Of a stretch of DNA of 64,000 bases, positions 53,605 to 64,000 are shown piece after piece. Both the position numbers and the translations under genes were made by a program. The notes under the pieces are model-generated. The model did not search any database and had not been told where the DNA came from. It worked only from the letters and a program-made list of their open reading frames with translations. The stretch is from Phialophora verrucosa. Lineage: Eukaryota > Ascomycota > Eurotiomycetes > Chaetothyriales > Herpotrichiellaceae. The stretch lies in the NCBI GenBank assembly GCA_002099365.1, contig MSED01000004.1, forward strand, positions 2,480,001-2,544,000, in the 5' to 3' direction. Each line of letters starts with the position of its first letter. Positions within the stretch are counted from its first letter, which is position 1.

Positions 53605-56473
53605 CGTCAGGGGACGAGGAGGGGGAAATTGTCAGAACGCGAATCAATCTTGGAGGAGGGTGGAAGGTAACAAGTAGAGATGATCAGATGTTGGTGACGC
53701 CAACTTGAATTTGCCGGAAGATCATCTCCGCAGGACGGGCTGGTGCGTACTCCGTACGAGTACTACGGAGGATCTACTACTCTGCGAGTACCTTAGCCTG
53801 GGGAGCCTCGTCAGGTGGGGTGGAGATGTTGCAAGGCTGAGCGTGTTACGAGTGAGTGCCCAGAGGGGATAAGTGTGAATATCAATACTCGTACCATCCC
53901 CGGTTGGCATCTTCTGCATCACTTTCTCTCGACAATGATAAGCCGTTTTACATTTGTTCGTCCCGCACTTGGTCACTCTCCGGGTATGTTGATGTAATCG
54001 GCGACTACTCTCTTCCGCATCTTGGCCGTACGTCCTTCCACGGGCGCTTCTCAACTTCAAACTCAACAGGCCGTTCCTTCCGGTTGTTCAAACTTGGGTC
54101 CCTGGACACAGACTTGCAGCTCATTGCTGTCCCCCAGATCGATCACGAGGCCAACCTCCGATCGTCGCGCGGAGTGAAGTCCTTGAGCCCAAGACGATTG
54201 TTTACGGCACGATAGTTTATGCGCCGATGTCGCATACAGGCCGAGTATCCGAGATCCATCAAGTGAGAGCTGGCCCGAGGACCCCCTCATCGCTGAAGTC
54301 TCCGATTCAGAGCAATCCGAGCGACCTGGTCGCTGCACAAGGTTGTGTATGTGCGCGCTTTCTGCAGGGCGATTCCTGCGAGAGCCATACTTACGAGCAA
54401 ATGACTGCGTAGAAGGTATTTCCTAGAGAAGGGCAATTTGCGGACGCATCCTACTCGGATGATCCATCGAGGAGACGCGGTTCGCTGCGTACAGTCCTCC
54501 GTACACCTCGGCTAAGTCTCCGAAAAAGGCATCCCGCCGGCGGCCGGGATGCTGGTATCGACGGCTAAAAGCCGATCGAGGATTTCTTTTCCCACGCAAA
54601 TATTCGATCACGGCGTGTTGGCGCTAGGGTGCGTATTCCGTACTATTGTATGCATGCATCTATGTATGCAACGCCGCGCAAGAGTTTTCGCCCACCCGTG
54701 ATACGCACTTGAATGGACGGCACGGTCTTGCGATCGCGCGCAAGTGAGATGGTGGTGATGGGAGGACTATTTGCGCCAATGCACACGTCACGACGGCGAC
54801 GGAAGGGATCCCTGCGCTGTGAGATGTCTCAACAATTCGATGCAATGCCCTTCCATCGTGCCATGCCCCTGCCTCTTTCTCTCCACCCCACGTCCTCCCA
54901 CGCCATATGCTGTACTCTGAAGGGTGCTCCCTTGCATCTCAACGGACTCTTATCTTCACCGCTTCACCATCCCCTGCGAGCCATCCAGTGACGGGCCAAC
55001 GATACTGGAGTTGGGGACGAGTTCGACACCATCGAACACTGCGCCGACAAGGAACCCCTTACGGTGTACTATATACTCGGGGTCCGTTTCCCGAAGCGGA
55101 CGGCGTCCTCGTCGGTACAAAATCCCGAATACCGAGGTACATCGACACGGTGCGGTACGGTGCGGTGCCTCTTTATCGAATGGATAATGGCACACACGCC
55201 TTACGACAGGCTGAGGGAGTGAAGCTGCGACGCCAGGACTTTTTGTCCTCGCCCGTACGAGTAATTCTCGCTTAAGTGCGGATCCAATGATCGACCCACC
55301 CCGCCTTCCCGCCTTCAAACCAAATTTCTTCTCAACCTACTGGGTAGTCCGTACACCATTATGACTCACAAGGCACGCACGCCATACTACATACATGCTA
55401 CCATGTAGTCGCTGGGTTACATAATTTTCGATCCCCGAATGGGATTCAAAATCCCAAATGTGGATTAACCGATGGATGGATGGATCCATGGATCAATCCA
55501 CAGCGTACTATTGTGTGTACTCGTCGTAGTATATTGCGCGCAAAATTCTCGCACTGCCCAACTACAGACGGATGTACGCAGTCGGCCCGCTGAACGTTCT
55601 GGAAGAGGGTCCCGAGGTGGAAGGTTCTAATTAATTTTTTCGGGCCTCCGCGCGGCGACTGTGTACACAGTACGGAGTAGATGTGAGAAAATTATGCTTT
55701 GCATGTACTCGTACGGACGTCCCGTGTACAAGGATTGAGGCGCTGTTTGTTGGCTGGGTTACCCGATCCGGAAGGGGTTCCTTTATGGGAGTTTGGTCAA
55801 TGCCTGGAAGCCGCGAATCCGCGGATTCAAACGTGTGCTGTGTGCTCTGCGCTGTCGTGACTGTGTACCGAGTAAATGGCGTGGACTGCAAGAGAAGAAA
55901 GCAGGAATCTGAAATACTAGAATTGCTTTGAGAACAGATCTTCCGTTTGGATGAAAAGCCGATTGCTCGACTGCTAACTATTTGCCTGGTTGTGGTCTGT
56001 TTCCTCCGCTACATCCGTCTCTCTCTTTCCGTAGGATCTGGACCGTCAGGATCGCACGAAACAGCGCTGGACCAGTTCCCGTGGGCAGACTGAACGGGGA
56101 CACAGGTGTAGAGCACAAAGCTCCTCCAATAGCCTGTGTGGACCATTCTATCGCCCAAGGTAGTCGGTCGAGCCCGTCAATGTTCTCTCCCGCTCGCCAG
56201 TCCTCCTTCCATATTCTTCTCCATCGTATGGTCTTCGAGGTAAATTGTCAGCCATATCATGGGGACATCTCAGAAGATCCATGTTTCCTTTGCAAAAGCC
56301 GTGGCTTTCTGCTATTTATTCCTGAGACCGTGTCCGGTCCTTCAGTCTGGGGGGTATCATTGAACCGCGTAAGAAAAGCCGCTAACAGTCAAGTCGTAAT
56401 CGTGTCAAGTCCGTGAGAACGAGAGAACCAAAGGAGTAGAGTGCAAAGCCTCATCCAATAGCCCCTGGCTCTT
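53605..56473. other. Long intergenic region (2.9 kb) with recurring TACGAGTA/TACGGAGTA motifs
   Basis: No gene is supported. The region is rich in short self-complementary strings containing CGTAC. TACGAGTA or its complement occurs at 53755, 53886, 55256 and 55706, and TACTCCGTA/TACGGAGTA-type variants at about 53748 and 55671. Around 55440-55500 there is an inverted repeat (GGGATTC..ATCCC) followed by GGAT repeats and a TGGATCCATGGATC palindromic run. This looks like neutral or repeat-derived intergenic DNA. Confidence 0.5.
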
Positions 56474-56872
56474 TCATCTCGAGGGCCTTCGCGATGGCGT
56501 CCGCGTCAACGTCAGTTCCTCCTCCCCGTCATCTGATTCCAAGGGGAACCCGTACTCATCGACGAGCTCCCGTTCCTCCACCGACGTCCTCCGTTGTTGC
56601 TGTGATGATTTTCGTTCCTGGGGAAGCAGGTACTTGTCTTCTGTCGGTGATGTTTGAAGTTCTCGCTCTGTTCGCGCGATTTCTTGGAGAAGCTGTTCCA
56701 GCAGGTGACCGTGGCTGAGTGATAATCTGAGATCCTCGCGGACCGTCTTGTCCGAGGTCTTTCTTCGTGCCGTCTCGGCCAGGTGGAATGTTTCTTCGCG
56801 CGATAATCTTCGACTCTGCGTGAGATCACGTGAAGGCGGTCTGCTGAGCGGTGCCATGATATTGAGAGGCAT
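56474..56872 (-). CDS. Small hypothetical protein, 132 aa
   Basis: A single frame with protein-like composition. The Ser/Arg-rich start (PLSRPPSRDLTQSRRLSREE) leads into a predicted helix, AETARRKTSDKTVREDLRLS, and a Leu-rich amphipathic segment, HGHLLEQLLQEIARTERELQ. An acidic tail (VDEYGFPLESDDGEEEL) precedes a final TRTPSRRPSR. The repeated R-x-x-S sites suggest basophilic kinase targets. No membrane span or known domain is seen. A second in-frame Met (residue 6, MAPLSRPPSR) could be the start. I cannot name a family. Confidence is moderate because there is no intron and no homology evidence available to me. Confidence 0.5.
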   Translation of the reverse strand: MPLNIMAPLSRPPSRDLTQSRRLSREETFHLAETARRKTSDKTVREDLRLSLSHGHLLEQLLQEIARTERELQTSPTEDKYLLPQERKSSQQQRRTSVEERELVDEYGFPLESDDGEEELTLTRTPSRRPSR

Positions 56873-58898
56873 GTTTTGCGTCTTGTGGCTGAATTTTCGT
56901 GTATTTGGTTGTTTGTTGTTGTGACTGCAGAAACACGTGGGAGGTGTGTGTTTCTATGTCAATTGGAAAAGTTTCGCGGTGGATCCTGGTTGTAGAAAAA
57001 TTTCGGTGTAAGATAGCGGTGGGCTGCAGTATTGTAGAACCGTGGAAGCCTCGCTTTGTGACATGTGAAGGCTGAAACTCGGATGAACCTTCAACGTCAC
57101 GGGCCACAGGGATGTGGTGGCTGCTTTCGTAATGTACGGTCGAAGGCAAAACGTTTCCGAGCGAGTCGTTGCGTGCTGTTTGTTGACCTGTTGTGTGGAA
57201 CAGATTTTCTCTGATGGAGAGAAGTTTTCCTGTGGGCCAGCACGAGGTTGCAATTGTATATATCACTTACACTGCAGATTAGTTTCATGGGTGCCTGAGT
57301 CACATCCTCACATTATCCCCGTGGAAACACTCGTTCTCCACCGAAAGGGAGCATGTTGCGCGTGCGTATTCGTAAGGTTTGGTTGACTAAACCCGTGAGC
57401 GAGCCGGCCGGAGGAAACACCAAAGGGCCCGCAGACAAGAACGCAGACGGGCGTAGGGCGCGGACGTGGTCAGCATGAACTGTCCGATCTGGCAGTAATG
57501 GTCCATCAGACAAATCAGCGTCAGCCGTTTGACTCACGCCTAACGAGACCAAGCGTGGCAGGGCAAAAGATTGGCTGATGCCTCCCTCTGCGTTATGCGG
57601 AGGAAGAGGGAAAAGGGATTGAATTGGCCCGGTCGGAAGCAACTTGCCGTTGAGGAAACCTTGCGCTTTGGGAGCCGTGGCCTCTGTTCGCGACCCTCGC
57701 CGCATGGGGGAATGAGCGGTCTTGGATCCGAGGACAGCCACGGAGATACGCTGGAACGTTGCTTCGGCCGACCTCGACCACCCCTGTGACTCCGGCGACA
57801 TACGCGCCCTCTGGCCTGCTGCTTACCCATGGCTTATCACCGCCATTGGCGCCGAGTTGCGCCATGCAACGACGCATCACTTTAAAACCGACTTGACGCC
57901 CTGCGCCCTCTCGCGAACGTGTGCTCTCGGACTTCTATGCCAGTTTGAACAGTCATACGCACATCGAAAAAACGAAATACGGAATGCTTTTTGATCTCCT
58001 GTTGCGGCCTGTCATGGTCACGTAGCCGGTTGCGCTATTCCACTGTGTGGCCTTTCCCATGACATTTCGCAGCATGTTGTACGACATGTCAAGGCGTCAC
58101 CGGGTAAGCATGTCTGGATGCTCTATCATTCCGTCGGATCCTTGATCGTCGGAGTGACAGAGTCAGCCGGCCGCGGAGTGTTTCGAAATCCATGATGCGG
58201 ACCAATGCCTCGACCTCGGGTCCGGGGTGCTGGATTACATATCTGATCTTGGCCTCGTCCCGGCTCCAGACTCTCCGACTGTATAAGCAGGACGACCTCG
58301 CACAACAGTAAACAGAACACATCGCTCGTTATTGTTGCCGAGCTAAACACACGGTGCAGTCAGATGACACCGTGTGCGCTCTTGGTCTCGTTTCTTGCTG
58401 TGTACGATGGCCACCCGCCTCGTGTTCTTTACCACGAAACAGGAAGGTCCTGCCTAACGTTATGGTCATTGGTGGTAAACGAACACTCTCGCGGGCTCGA
58501 AAACTGCCCCGGATTTGCGCGTAACGCTCACCTAGACCCAGCCCGGAACCCAAGATGACCACTAACCCAGCCGCATGTTGCGCACGTCGCAAACATGGCG
58601 TATCTCAGTGCTCTGAATTATGCATGCCTATTTATACGCCGCAACACGAGGTCTGGGGGAGCCGGAACCCATCCTCGCATCGACCCGGCGGCTTGCATAC
58701 CTATGATTTGCGACGGTCTACTGGCGTAAATCTGCCAAGCAATCTCTCTGGCGATGTAGTGATGAAATGTCTAGAAACCCTGGTGCTTTTGAGCCTCGGA
58801 TTTCATTCTGTCAGGTTATACTGCAACGATTATGTATCATGGCGGAGCGAGATATTCCCTCATTGAGAATGCTCCTTGTGATTAGGGATCTCGGTCGC
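56873..58898. other. Intergenic (2 kb), no supported gene
   Basis: Open frames up to 162 codons (57313-57801, minus) lack protein-like features. No tRNA-like A/B box pair, repeat or other element was recognised. Confidence 0.5.
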
Positions 58899-60734
58899 TC
58901 ACACCTTGTCGTCCTTCTTGACAGCTTCGCCATTCCCATCAAGGCTTCTGGGTTGATTAAGAGGCCGACCCTGGCTGATGATGCTGGCACGACGTTCCTT
59001 TGCAGCCTCCTCGCGTTTCAAGAACCTTTCCTGCTCCCTTCGGCTCTTCTTCAAGTCCACGAAGAAGAAAAGTAACAGGAAACTCAACAAGCTCAGACCG
59101 AAGAGGAAATAGAACGGCAGACTATTGTTCCCCTTGGGATCCGCATCGATGATGGCGCTGCTCACGATTGGGCCAATGAATGCGCTGGTCTTGCCCATGA
59201 TTGAGTACAAACTGAAGAACAGGAATCTAGGGTCGTTAGCAGTAGTCGTGAGATCTTCAGGACGGGTGCGCTCACTCTTTCCCCCGTGGTGTCACCTCGG
59301 ATATCATCGTCTGGGAATACGCGTACCATTGGCACACAAACAGCCCATAGAAGGTTTGATACACCCAGAACTCCCATTCGTTGTGAAAGCCGAATTTTTG
59401 CGTCCAGATACCAATCATGCCCCAGCCATCGAGGAGCACAATACCGATCATGACCGCGTCGAACATGACCTTGGTGCTAAGTCCGAATCGTTTTTGTATG
59501 CTCCAGTAGGCGAGGATGCCGGCGCCTTGCGCAGCGATACCCACGATGAGCAGGTAAGTGAGAGTCAAGGTGTCGTACGCGACAACTGAGTTCTGAAGGG
59601 TGGCGATCACCGTAACCGTAGTATTCAAGGAGTCTCCCAGCAGAAAGTAGCCTGGAGATTGCGTCAGCCAACTATGCACTACACGCCTCGCCTGCAAGAA
59701 AACTCACCAACAAGATACAGCAAGCTCTGCTTAAGCTCCCATATTTGTACAAGAGCGCGCCAGATGTTCCAAAAGCCAACACTGACGATGTTCTTCCCCG
59801 GTGGAAGTGGTTGTCCAGGTCGTTTCTTCTCGAGGACGAACCATGGGATAGAAAGCACAATCCAAACACCGGTGGCGTACGCGATGAGCACCGAAAGGCC
59901 CCAAAGGTTATTCGCCGCACTGTCCTTGACGTGCAGAGCAAATAGTATGCCAACAAGTATGGCCAGGATCACGATTTCTCCGGCACTCTGCATGATGAAC
60001 GCAACATTGTAGATGCGGTTACGCTCCATCATGTCTGCAAAGTCGTATTCTTCGCGTGTGATTTCGCTGTTCTCATACTGATCGGCCTTGTCCCGCATCT
60101 GTGGTGTGTTCCGTGCTAGGCCCGGGAACGCTGACCCTGTCGTTAGTAGCGAAGAGCGGGTCATTGGCAACTCTTACCTACCAGCAGTCCAAAAGGTAAT
60201 ACACATCTGATAAGCAATCAGACCGACCATGTACAATCCCGTTGCAGCCGGCCATTTCTCCTGCGTATGGACCCCCAACCAGCCGAACCCCAGCGCAAAA
60301 GCCACAGTTGACCAGAAAACCAAAATATAAGGTCTCCATCTCCCGTAGTCCGCCATCGAACCAATCAATAGAAAGAGAACCACTTGTATCGCGAATGATA
60401 TTCCATTGGCAAGCAAGACGATACTGTTGATGGTCCGGTAAGCCCCCAGGAATTGCAGTCTCTCGCTGTCACCAGCAGCCTCGTATAGCAGGTCTTGAAA
60501 AGACGTTGGCGCGAAATTGAATAACGTCAAACCATTGTTGCCAATGTAGTAGGCATAATATGCCCACACTTCCCATTTGGAGGTCTCATATTTCGGATCG
60601 AATTGATCTGGCGCAACAGGGTGTTCCTCGTCGAACGTGTTGCCGCGAGAAGGATTGACCTCGATATCCCTCTTTGGATCTTCTGCCTGTGGCCCTGTAG
60701 CTGCCGCAGCAATGCCGGCATTGGCGACCGACAT
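58899..60734 (-). CDS. Atg22/UMF1-family major facilitator transporter
   Basis: This is a polytopic membrane protein of the Atg22 group; yeast Atg22 exports amino acids from the vacuole after autophagy. Four exons (60182-60734, 59708-60130, 59276-59651, 58899-59226) with introns of 51, 56 and 49 bp give 559 residues in one phase. About twelve hydrophobic segments are visible. Family marks are YYAYYIGNNGLTLFNFAP in helix 1, GSMADYGRWRPYIL after helix 2-3, the cytosolic loop with PWFVLEKKRPGQPLPPG, SQTMISEVTPRGKEFLFFSLY (restored by the last join) and GKTSAFIGPIVSSAI. The N-terminus is charged and soluble and the C-terminus is basic. The first helix differs from canonical Atg22 (no EPF/EVF element), so this is more likely an Atg22-like paralogue than Atg22 itself. 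Confidence 0.88.
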
Positions 60735-62434
60735 GTTGAGTGGTGGAGAGGCTGAAGATTGGTCTCAGCCTTACCACAACCACACCACTGCGAAAAAGGT
60801 GCAAGCTATATGATAAAATTTTGCGGCGAAGGTCAATAGTGGTGATGCACCCTAAGATCGCCATAGTGGGCGCACAGGTATGACGAATAGCTTGGAAAAG
60901 CTCCAAAGAAGCAGGGCAAGGCGACCTTAGAGATTGCTGCTGCGGCTGTCAGTGGTCACTCCGCAAAGACTGCCCCTCTCTGGTTAAGTCGGTGGTAGAA
61001 ATTTCAGCAGTCAGAGTCGCAGCAGGCAAAGAGCGGGCACAAGAACGAGTACTCGGAAAGATGGCGTCACATTCAATTGGTCTTGTCGAAGGCACCCAGA
61101 GATAAGCTTCGCAGGCCATCTCTTGAAGAGCTTGATCGGCTTTTGGGTGCCCGGCGAGAGCAGAAAATGAGATTGCACCAATTATGTTTGTTTGATCTCG
61201 CAATTAATGAGCCCGTTCATCCTCATACCGAGGTGCACACATTCACGGGAGCGGCGTATTCGTAGCATTATTGGGCGACAGCAGGGCGTAGGTGACAGGA
61301 TTGCCCGCTCGAGGAGATCTGTATCGTACGAGTACTGGGAAGGTAAACTCATAATCGTAACAGGGCAAGATTCTGATCGAAATGCAGAATCCCCATTTCT
61401 TGCAATCGAAGCTTTACCAAATCTACATCATCACGTGATTTAGCATCCGAGATGTTAATCCGGCCCCGATGAGGCGCAACAATGTCACGTCATTTGTCTG
61501 GGCAGTGCCACAGAGTCGCCACAATTGCAATCACACAAATGAGGGTCAGCTTCCAAATATGTGCAACTTCCACCCTCAACTTGGCCTTCGGGATCGACGA
61601 TGGCGCCAGATGCAGGAACAGATTTCCGCCAACGCAGTAATCGACATCGGAGACGGTCATGCAAATGGTTGATGCTCTGAGATCGAACAACTCTTACTTT
61701 ATTGGCAGCCTGAAGAGATAGACCAGCCGCCCGGACAAGTCTCGCCTCGCTGGCATGACGACGGCGTGGTCCCGGATGTGTTTCAGCTGATTACAGTACT
61801 GGACCACGATTGGGTAAGTCGAGGCATGAATCGACGATTGGATGCCGGGCAAGGTTCCAGATTCTTTGCCAGAAGGTCGATCCATCCCCAAGGGCCAGAT
61901 CTCGACAGACCCTGAAAGAAGCAGCGCCGAGAAGGGGATGGGGCTGGAACGCTGACCTTGGCAAGCGCTCGTGCCTCTTCGCGATTCCACGTTGCGCAGT
62001 CCGATCTGCGTGCCCTTTTCCACCTTTTCCCACCTTTCCCACAAGGCTCTGGCGATCGGGCCAAACAAAATACCTCGCTGCTACCATTCCTATGCACCAC
62101 TTACCCGCAGTCCACAGGAACCATGGCAGCTGCTTCTCCCTCTGAGAGAGTCATGCCATCCTGCTTCTCATATCTTACCGAACCTTGCCGACAACGTCTT
62201 CGATCACGCAACGCCTTTTCACAGCGTCCTCACATTAATGTCGCCCGCGACGTCCACGACCTCGTCGACCGCCGATTGCTACCCTATATTCCCACCAAGC
62301 GCATACGGAAAGCCGCCCGTTCAGGAGAACACCGATCGACCCACTTACCCTAATGAACAACCTCTGTGAGAGCCAGCATCATTCACAGTAATCGCAGACG
62401 CATCCACCAAGGCCCCAAGGTGCGATGCCTCAAT
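60735..62434. promoter_or_regulatory. Divergent region upstream of frq and the Atg22-like gene
   Basis: A 1.7-kb head-to-head spacer. Neurospora frq has a long regulated 5' region with upstream ORFs, and several upstream ATGs are present here between 62090 and 62430. GAT triplets cluster at 61808, 61836, 61841 and 61879, the last within CGATCC, as in GATA-factor (White Collar-type) sites. These are suggestive only. One TACGAGTA motif lies at 61327. Frames at 61783-62369 are overlapping and not protein-like. Confidence 0.5.
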
Positions 62435-64000
62435 ATGGTCCATTCGAAGACAACCTCGGCCTCATCACCCAAGAGGCCCTTCTCTGCCATAAACACTAGC
62501 CATCCCCGCCGCTCTCATCCATCGCCATCCAAGTCTCTCCCCAGGAATAAGAAGGTCAAGATCGAGCAAAATTCTGAAGGCTCCGGAGCGCAGGCAATTT
62601 CCAGGAAGGGGCCGATTTCGCCAAATCTCCCGCTGGGCGAAAGCCGGGACTCCAGCAGTGATCAGAGCGCAGCGAAGTGGTTTGCGAGCAAGAACGAGAA
62701 TGTGGCCGACTCCCAGGACAAGATAAAAACCCATGAAAGTACGCAGGTCATCGTCTGCGTTGCAAGCCCGCCTTGCTGACGTGCTATAGCCGAGTCTCCT
62801 TTCTATCTCGCCCATCAGACGAGTTCCCACCCGCCTAACAATCTCCGCTCGCACAATGGGGAGAGCTTTGGTCAAAAGGCGAGAGATGACACCGAGAATG
62901 ATGAACTGCGAGGGGTAATTGACGATCTTACTGTGGAGAACAAGAAGCTGAAGACTGTTATTCGAAGTTGGCACAGCCGAACCAGCCCACTGAGCAGTAA
63001 TCCTGATCGCGTCATTGAAGTTCGGATGCACGGGTTGCCTGCCGAAAAGAAAAGGGAACTGGAAGACATACTGATGCAGTTTGCAACTCAGCTAGGGGAC
63101 AGCCCGTCACAGCCAAGTTCATCTGCTCCGGTTGAAAAGTCGGCCTCGAGTACTGGGTATGCAGCTGAAGCGACACGGAAAGTCCATCAGGATCCCACCC
63201 CTGCGGACTCGGGCTATGCCTCGGTGTCGATTTCGGGTGGTAACTCAACTTCGCATGGCGGTGGTCTCAAGTTCGAGGACCGTTCGCCTGTGTCGAAGAG
63301 CAAGAAGGACACGGACATCCAGAACTACCTGTACGACATTCCGGACTCGCTGCTCCCTCGGGATACTGCTTCTGTCAGCGAGACGGCCAAGATGCAGCTA
63401 GTGGTACAGCGATTGGAGCATCTATTTACTGGCAAGGGAGCCGTACCGGGAGAACACAGTCTGCCTATCCAGCAGCAGCAGATATCTCGCTCCGCGGCCA
63501 AGGCTGACCGACAAGAAGACCGAAGACTCAACAGGGTTTCGAAAGTAGAAGGGTTGCGTGAAGCTCACATTCTTCCTCCCGACACCAAAGTCAACCTGGA
63601 CGCGGCTGAAGTTGGTGGTCAACGGTCGACCGAGAATAGCACACTGGAAACGCCCGAACGCCCCGCATCTCCAGATCAACGTCCGACTCGACCATTGGAC
63701 CTTGACATTCAACGTGCCCAAGTTGCTGCAGACAACATCGACTACATTCGCCATCTTGGGCTCTCATCGCCGCAGTTTGAAGACGATGCCGAGGCCAAAG
63801 ACCAACCCTGGATGTATCTTAATTTGCTAGTCAGCATGGCTCAACTGCACACGTTCAACGTGACTCCGGCTTTTGTGCGCAAAGCGGTGAGACAGTTGAG
63901 TACAAAGTTCGAATTGTCTAAAGACGGACACAAGATCCGTTGGAGGGGCTGTGCTGCACCAGCTGGATCTTCAAGTCTAGAAAGCCCAGAGTCTGTGCCA
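62435..64000 (+). CDS. frq: FREQUENCY circadian clock protein, N-terminal part (cut by window end)
   Basis: FRQ is the negative element of the fungal circadian oscillator. It binds FRH and casein kinase 1 and inhibits the White Collar complex. Exon 1 (62435-62738) starts at MVHSKTTSASSPKRP. The intron is 51 bp (62739-62789), and exon 2 (from 62790) is open to the window end, giving about 505 residues. Family marks are SRDSSSDQSAAKWF, ETESPFYLAHQTSS at the join, the coiled coil ELRGVIDDLTVENKKLK, the segment around MHGLPAEKKRELEDIL, TRPLDLDIQRAQVAADNIDY, YIRHLGLSSP, WMYLNLLVSMAQLHTFNVTP and FELSKDGHKIRWRG. The FFC, FRH-binding and PEST regions lie beyond the window. The start could be further upstream if another 5' exon exists. 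Confidence 0.95.

Noticed and set aside
53039..53647. 202-codon minus-strand frame overlapping MED9
   Set aside because: Alternative phase of MED9; the 157-residue frame has the Med9 coiled-coil pattern instead.
57313..57801. 162-codon minus-strand frame
   Set aside because: Overlaps equally long frames in other phases and lacks any signature.

Overview
The window is a nuclear chromosome segment of a filamentous ascomycete (Pezizomycotina). The genes are interrupted by short introns, mostly 47-66 bp, with GT..AG ends and CTAAC/CTCAC-like branch sites. The protein set is fungal: FREQUENCY clock protein, Vac14, Lst7, Rpa34, Med9, Bud20, a fungal mitochondrial calcium uniporter and a Zn2Cys6 regulator. 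FRQ argues against Eurotiales and Saccharomycotina. Dothideomycetes is my best guess, but the exact class is not established. Base composition is even. I see no transposon, tRNA, rRNA, CRISPR or secondary-metabolite cluster. Most exon joins below were worked out by hand from splice sites and reading-phase agreement.

Layout: 1-730 (-) the 5' part of trehalose-6-phosphate synthase; 2367-4646 (-) a Zn2Cys6 regulator; 7237-8765 (+) farnesyltransferase beta; 11168-11634 (+) a probable dsRNA-binding-domain protein; 12420-13839 (+) mitochondrial calcium uniporter; 13846-14543 (-) unknown protein; 17430-18750 (+) uroporphyrinogen-III synthase; 20236-22130 (+) Apn2; 22992-26227 (-) Vac14; 26939-29431 (-) Rad54; 29723-30666 (+) mitochondrial carrier; 30848-31321 (-) Bud20; 32277-36078 (+) aconitase; 36734-38349 (+) LACTB2-like hydrolase; 38991-39305 (-) an 82-residue protein; 40907-43129 (-) Atm1; 44324-46099 (-) Lst7/folliculin; 46945-48918 (-) Grc3; 49359-50324 (+) Rpa34; 50460-50785 (+) small zinc-finger protein; 51132-52733 (+) serine hydroxymethyltransferase; 53131-53604 (-) Med9; 56474-56872 (-) small unknown; 58899-60734 (-) Atg22-family transporter; 62435-64000 (+) frq, cut by the window end.

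This is an ordinary housekeeping region, not an operon or gene cluster. Some functional themes recur. Iron and mitochondria are represented by aconitase, Atm1, UROS, MCU and a carrier. Genome maintenance is represented by Apn2 and Rad54, and rRNA/ribosome biogenesis by the divergent pair GRC3/RPA34 plus Bud20. Vacuole and nutrient signalling appear as Vac14, Lst7 and an Atg22-like protein.

The observations most worth checking are these. (1) A Grc3 polynucleotide kinase homologue has lost the P-loop lysine and the downstream DxGQ motif, so it looks like a pseudokinase. (2) Two CCAAT boxes upstream of aconitase both fit the CBC-HapX iron-response consensus. (3) Aconitase has a 799-bp intron holding coding-like frames, a 13-nt microexon and a GC-AG intron. 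(4) A zinc-finger frame continues in phase directly after the RPA34 stop codon. (5) A short TACGAGTA motif is dispersed through mainly non-coding DNA. (6) A four-run G-quadruplex motif lies in the LST7 3' flank.
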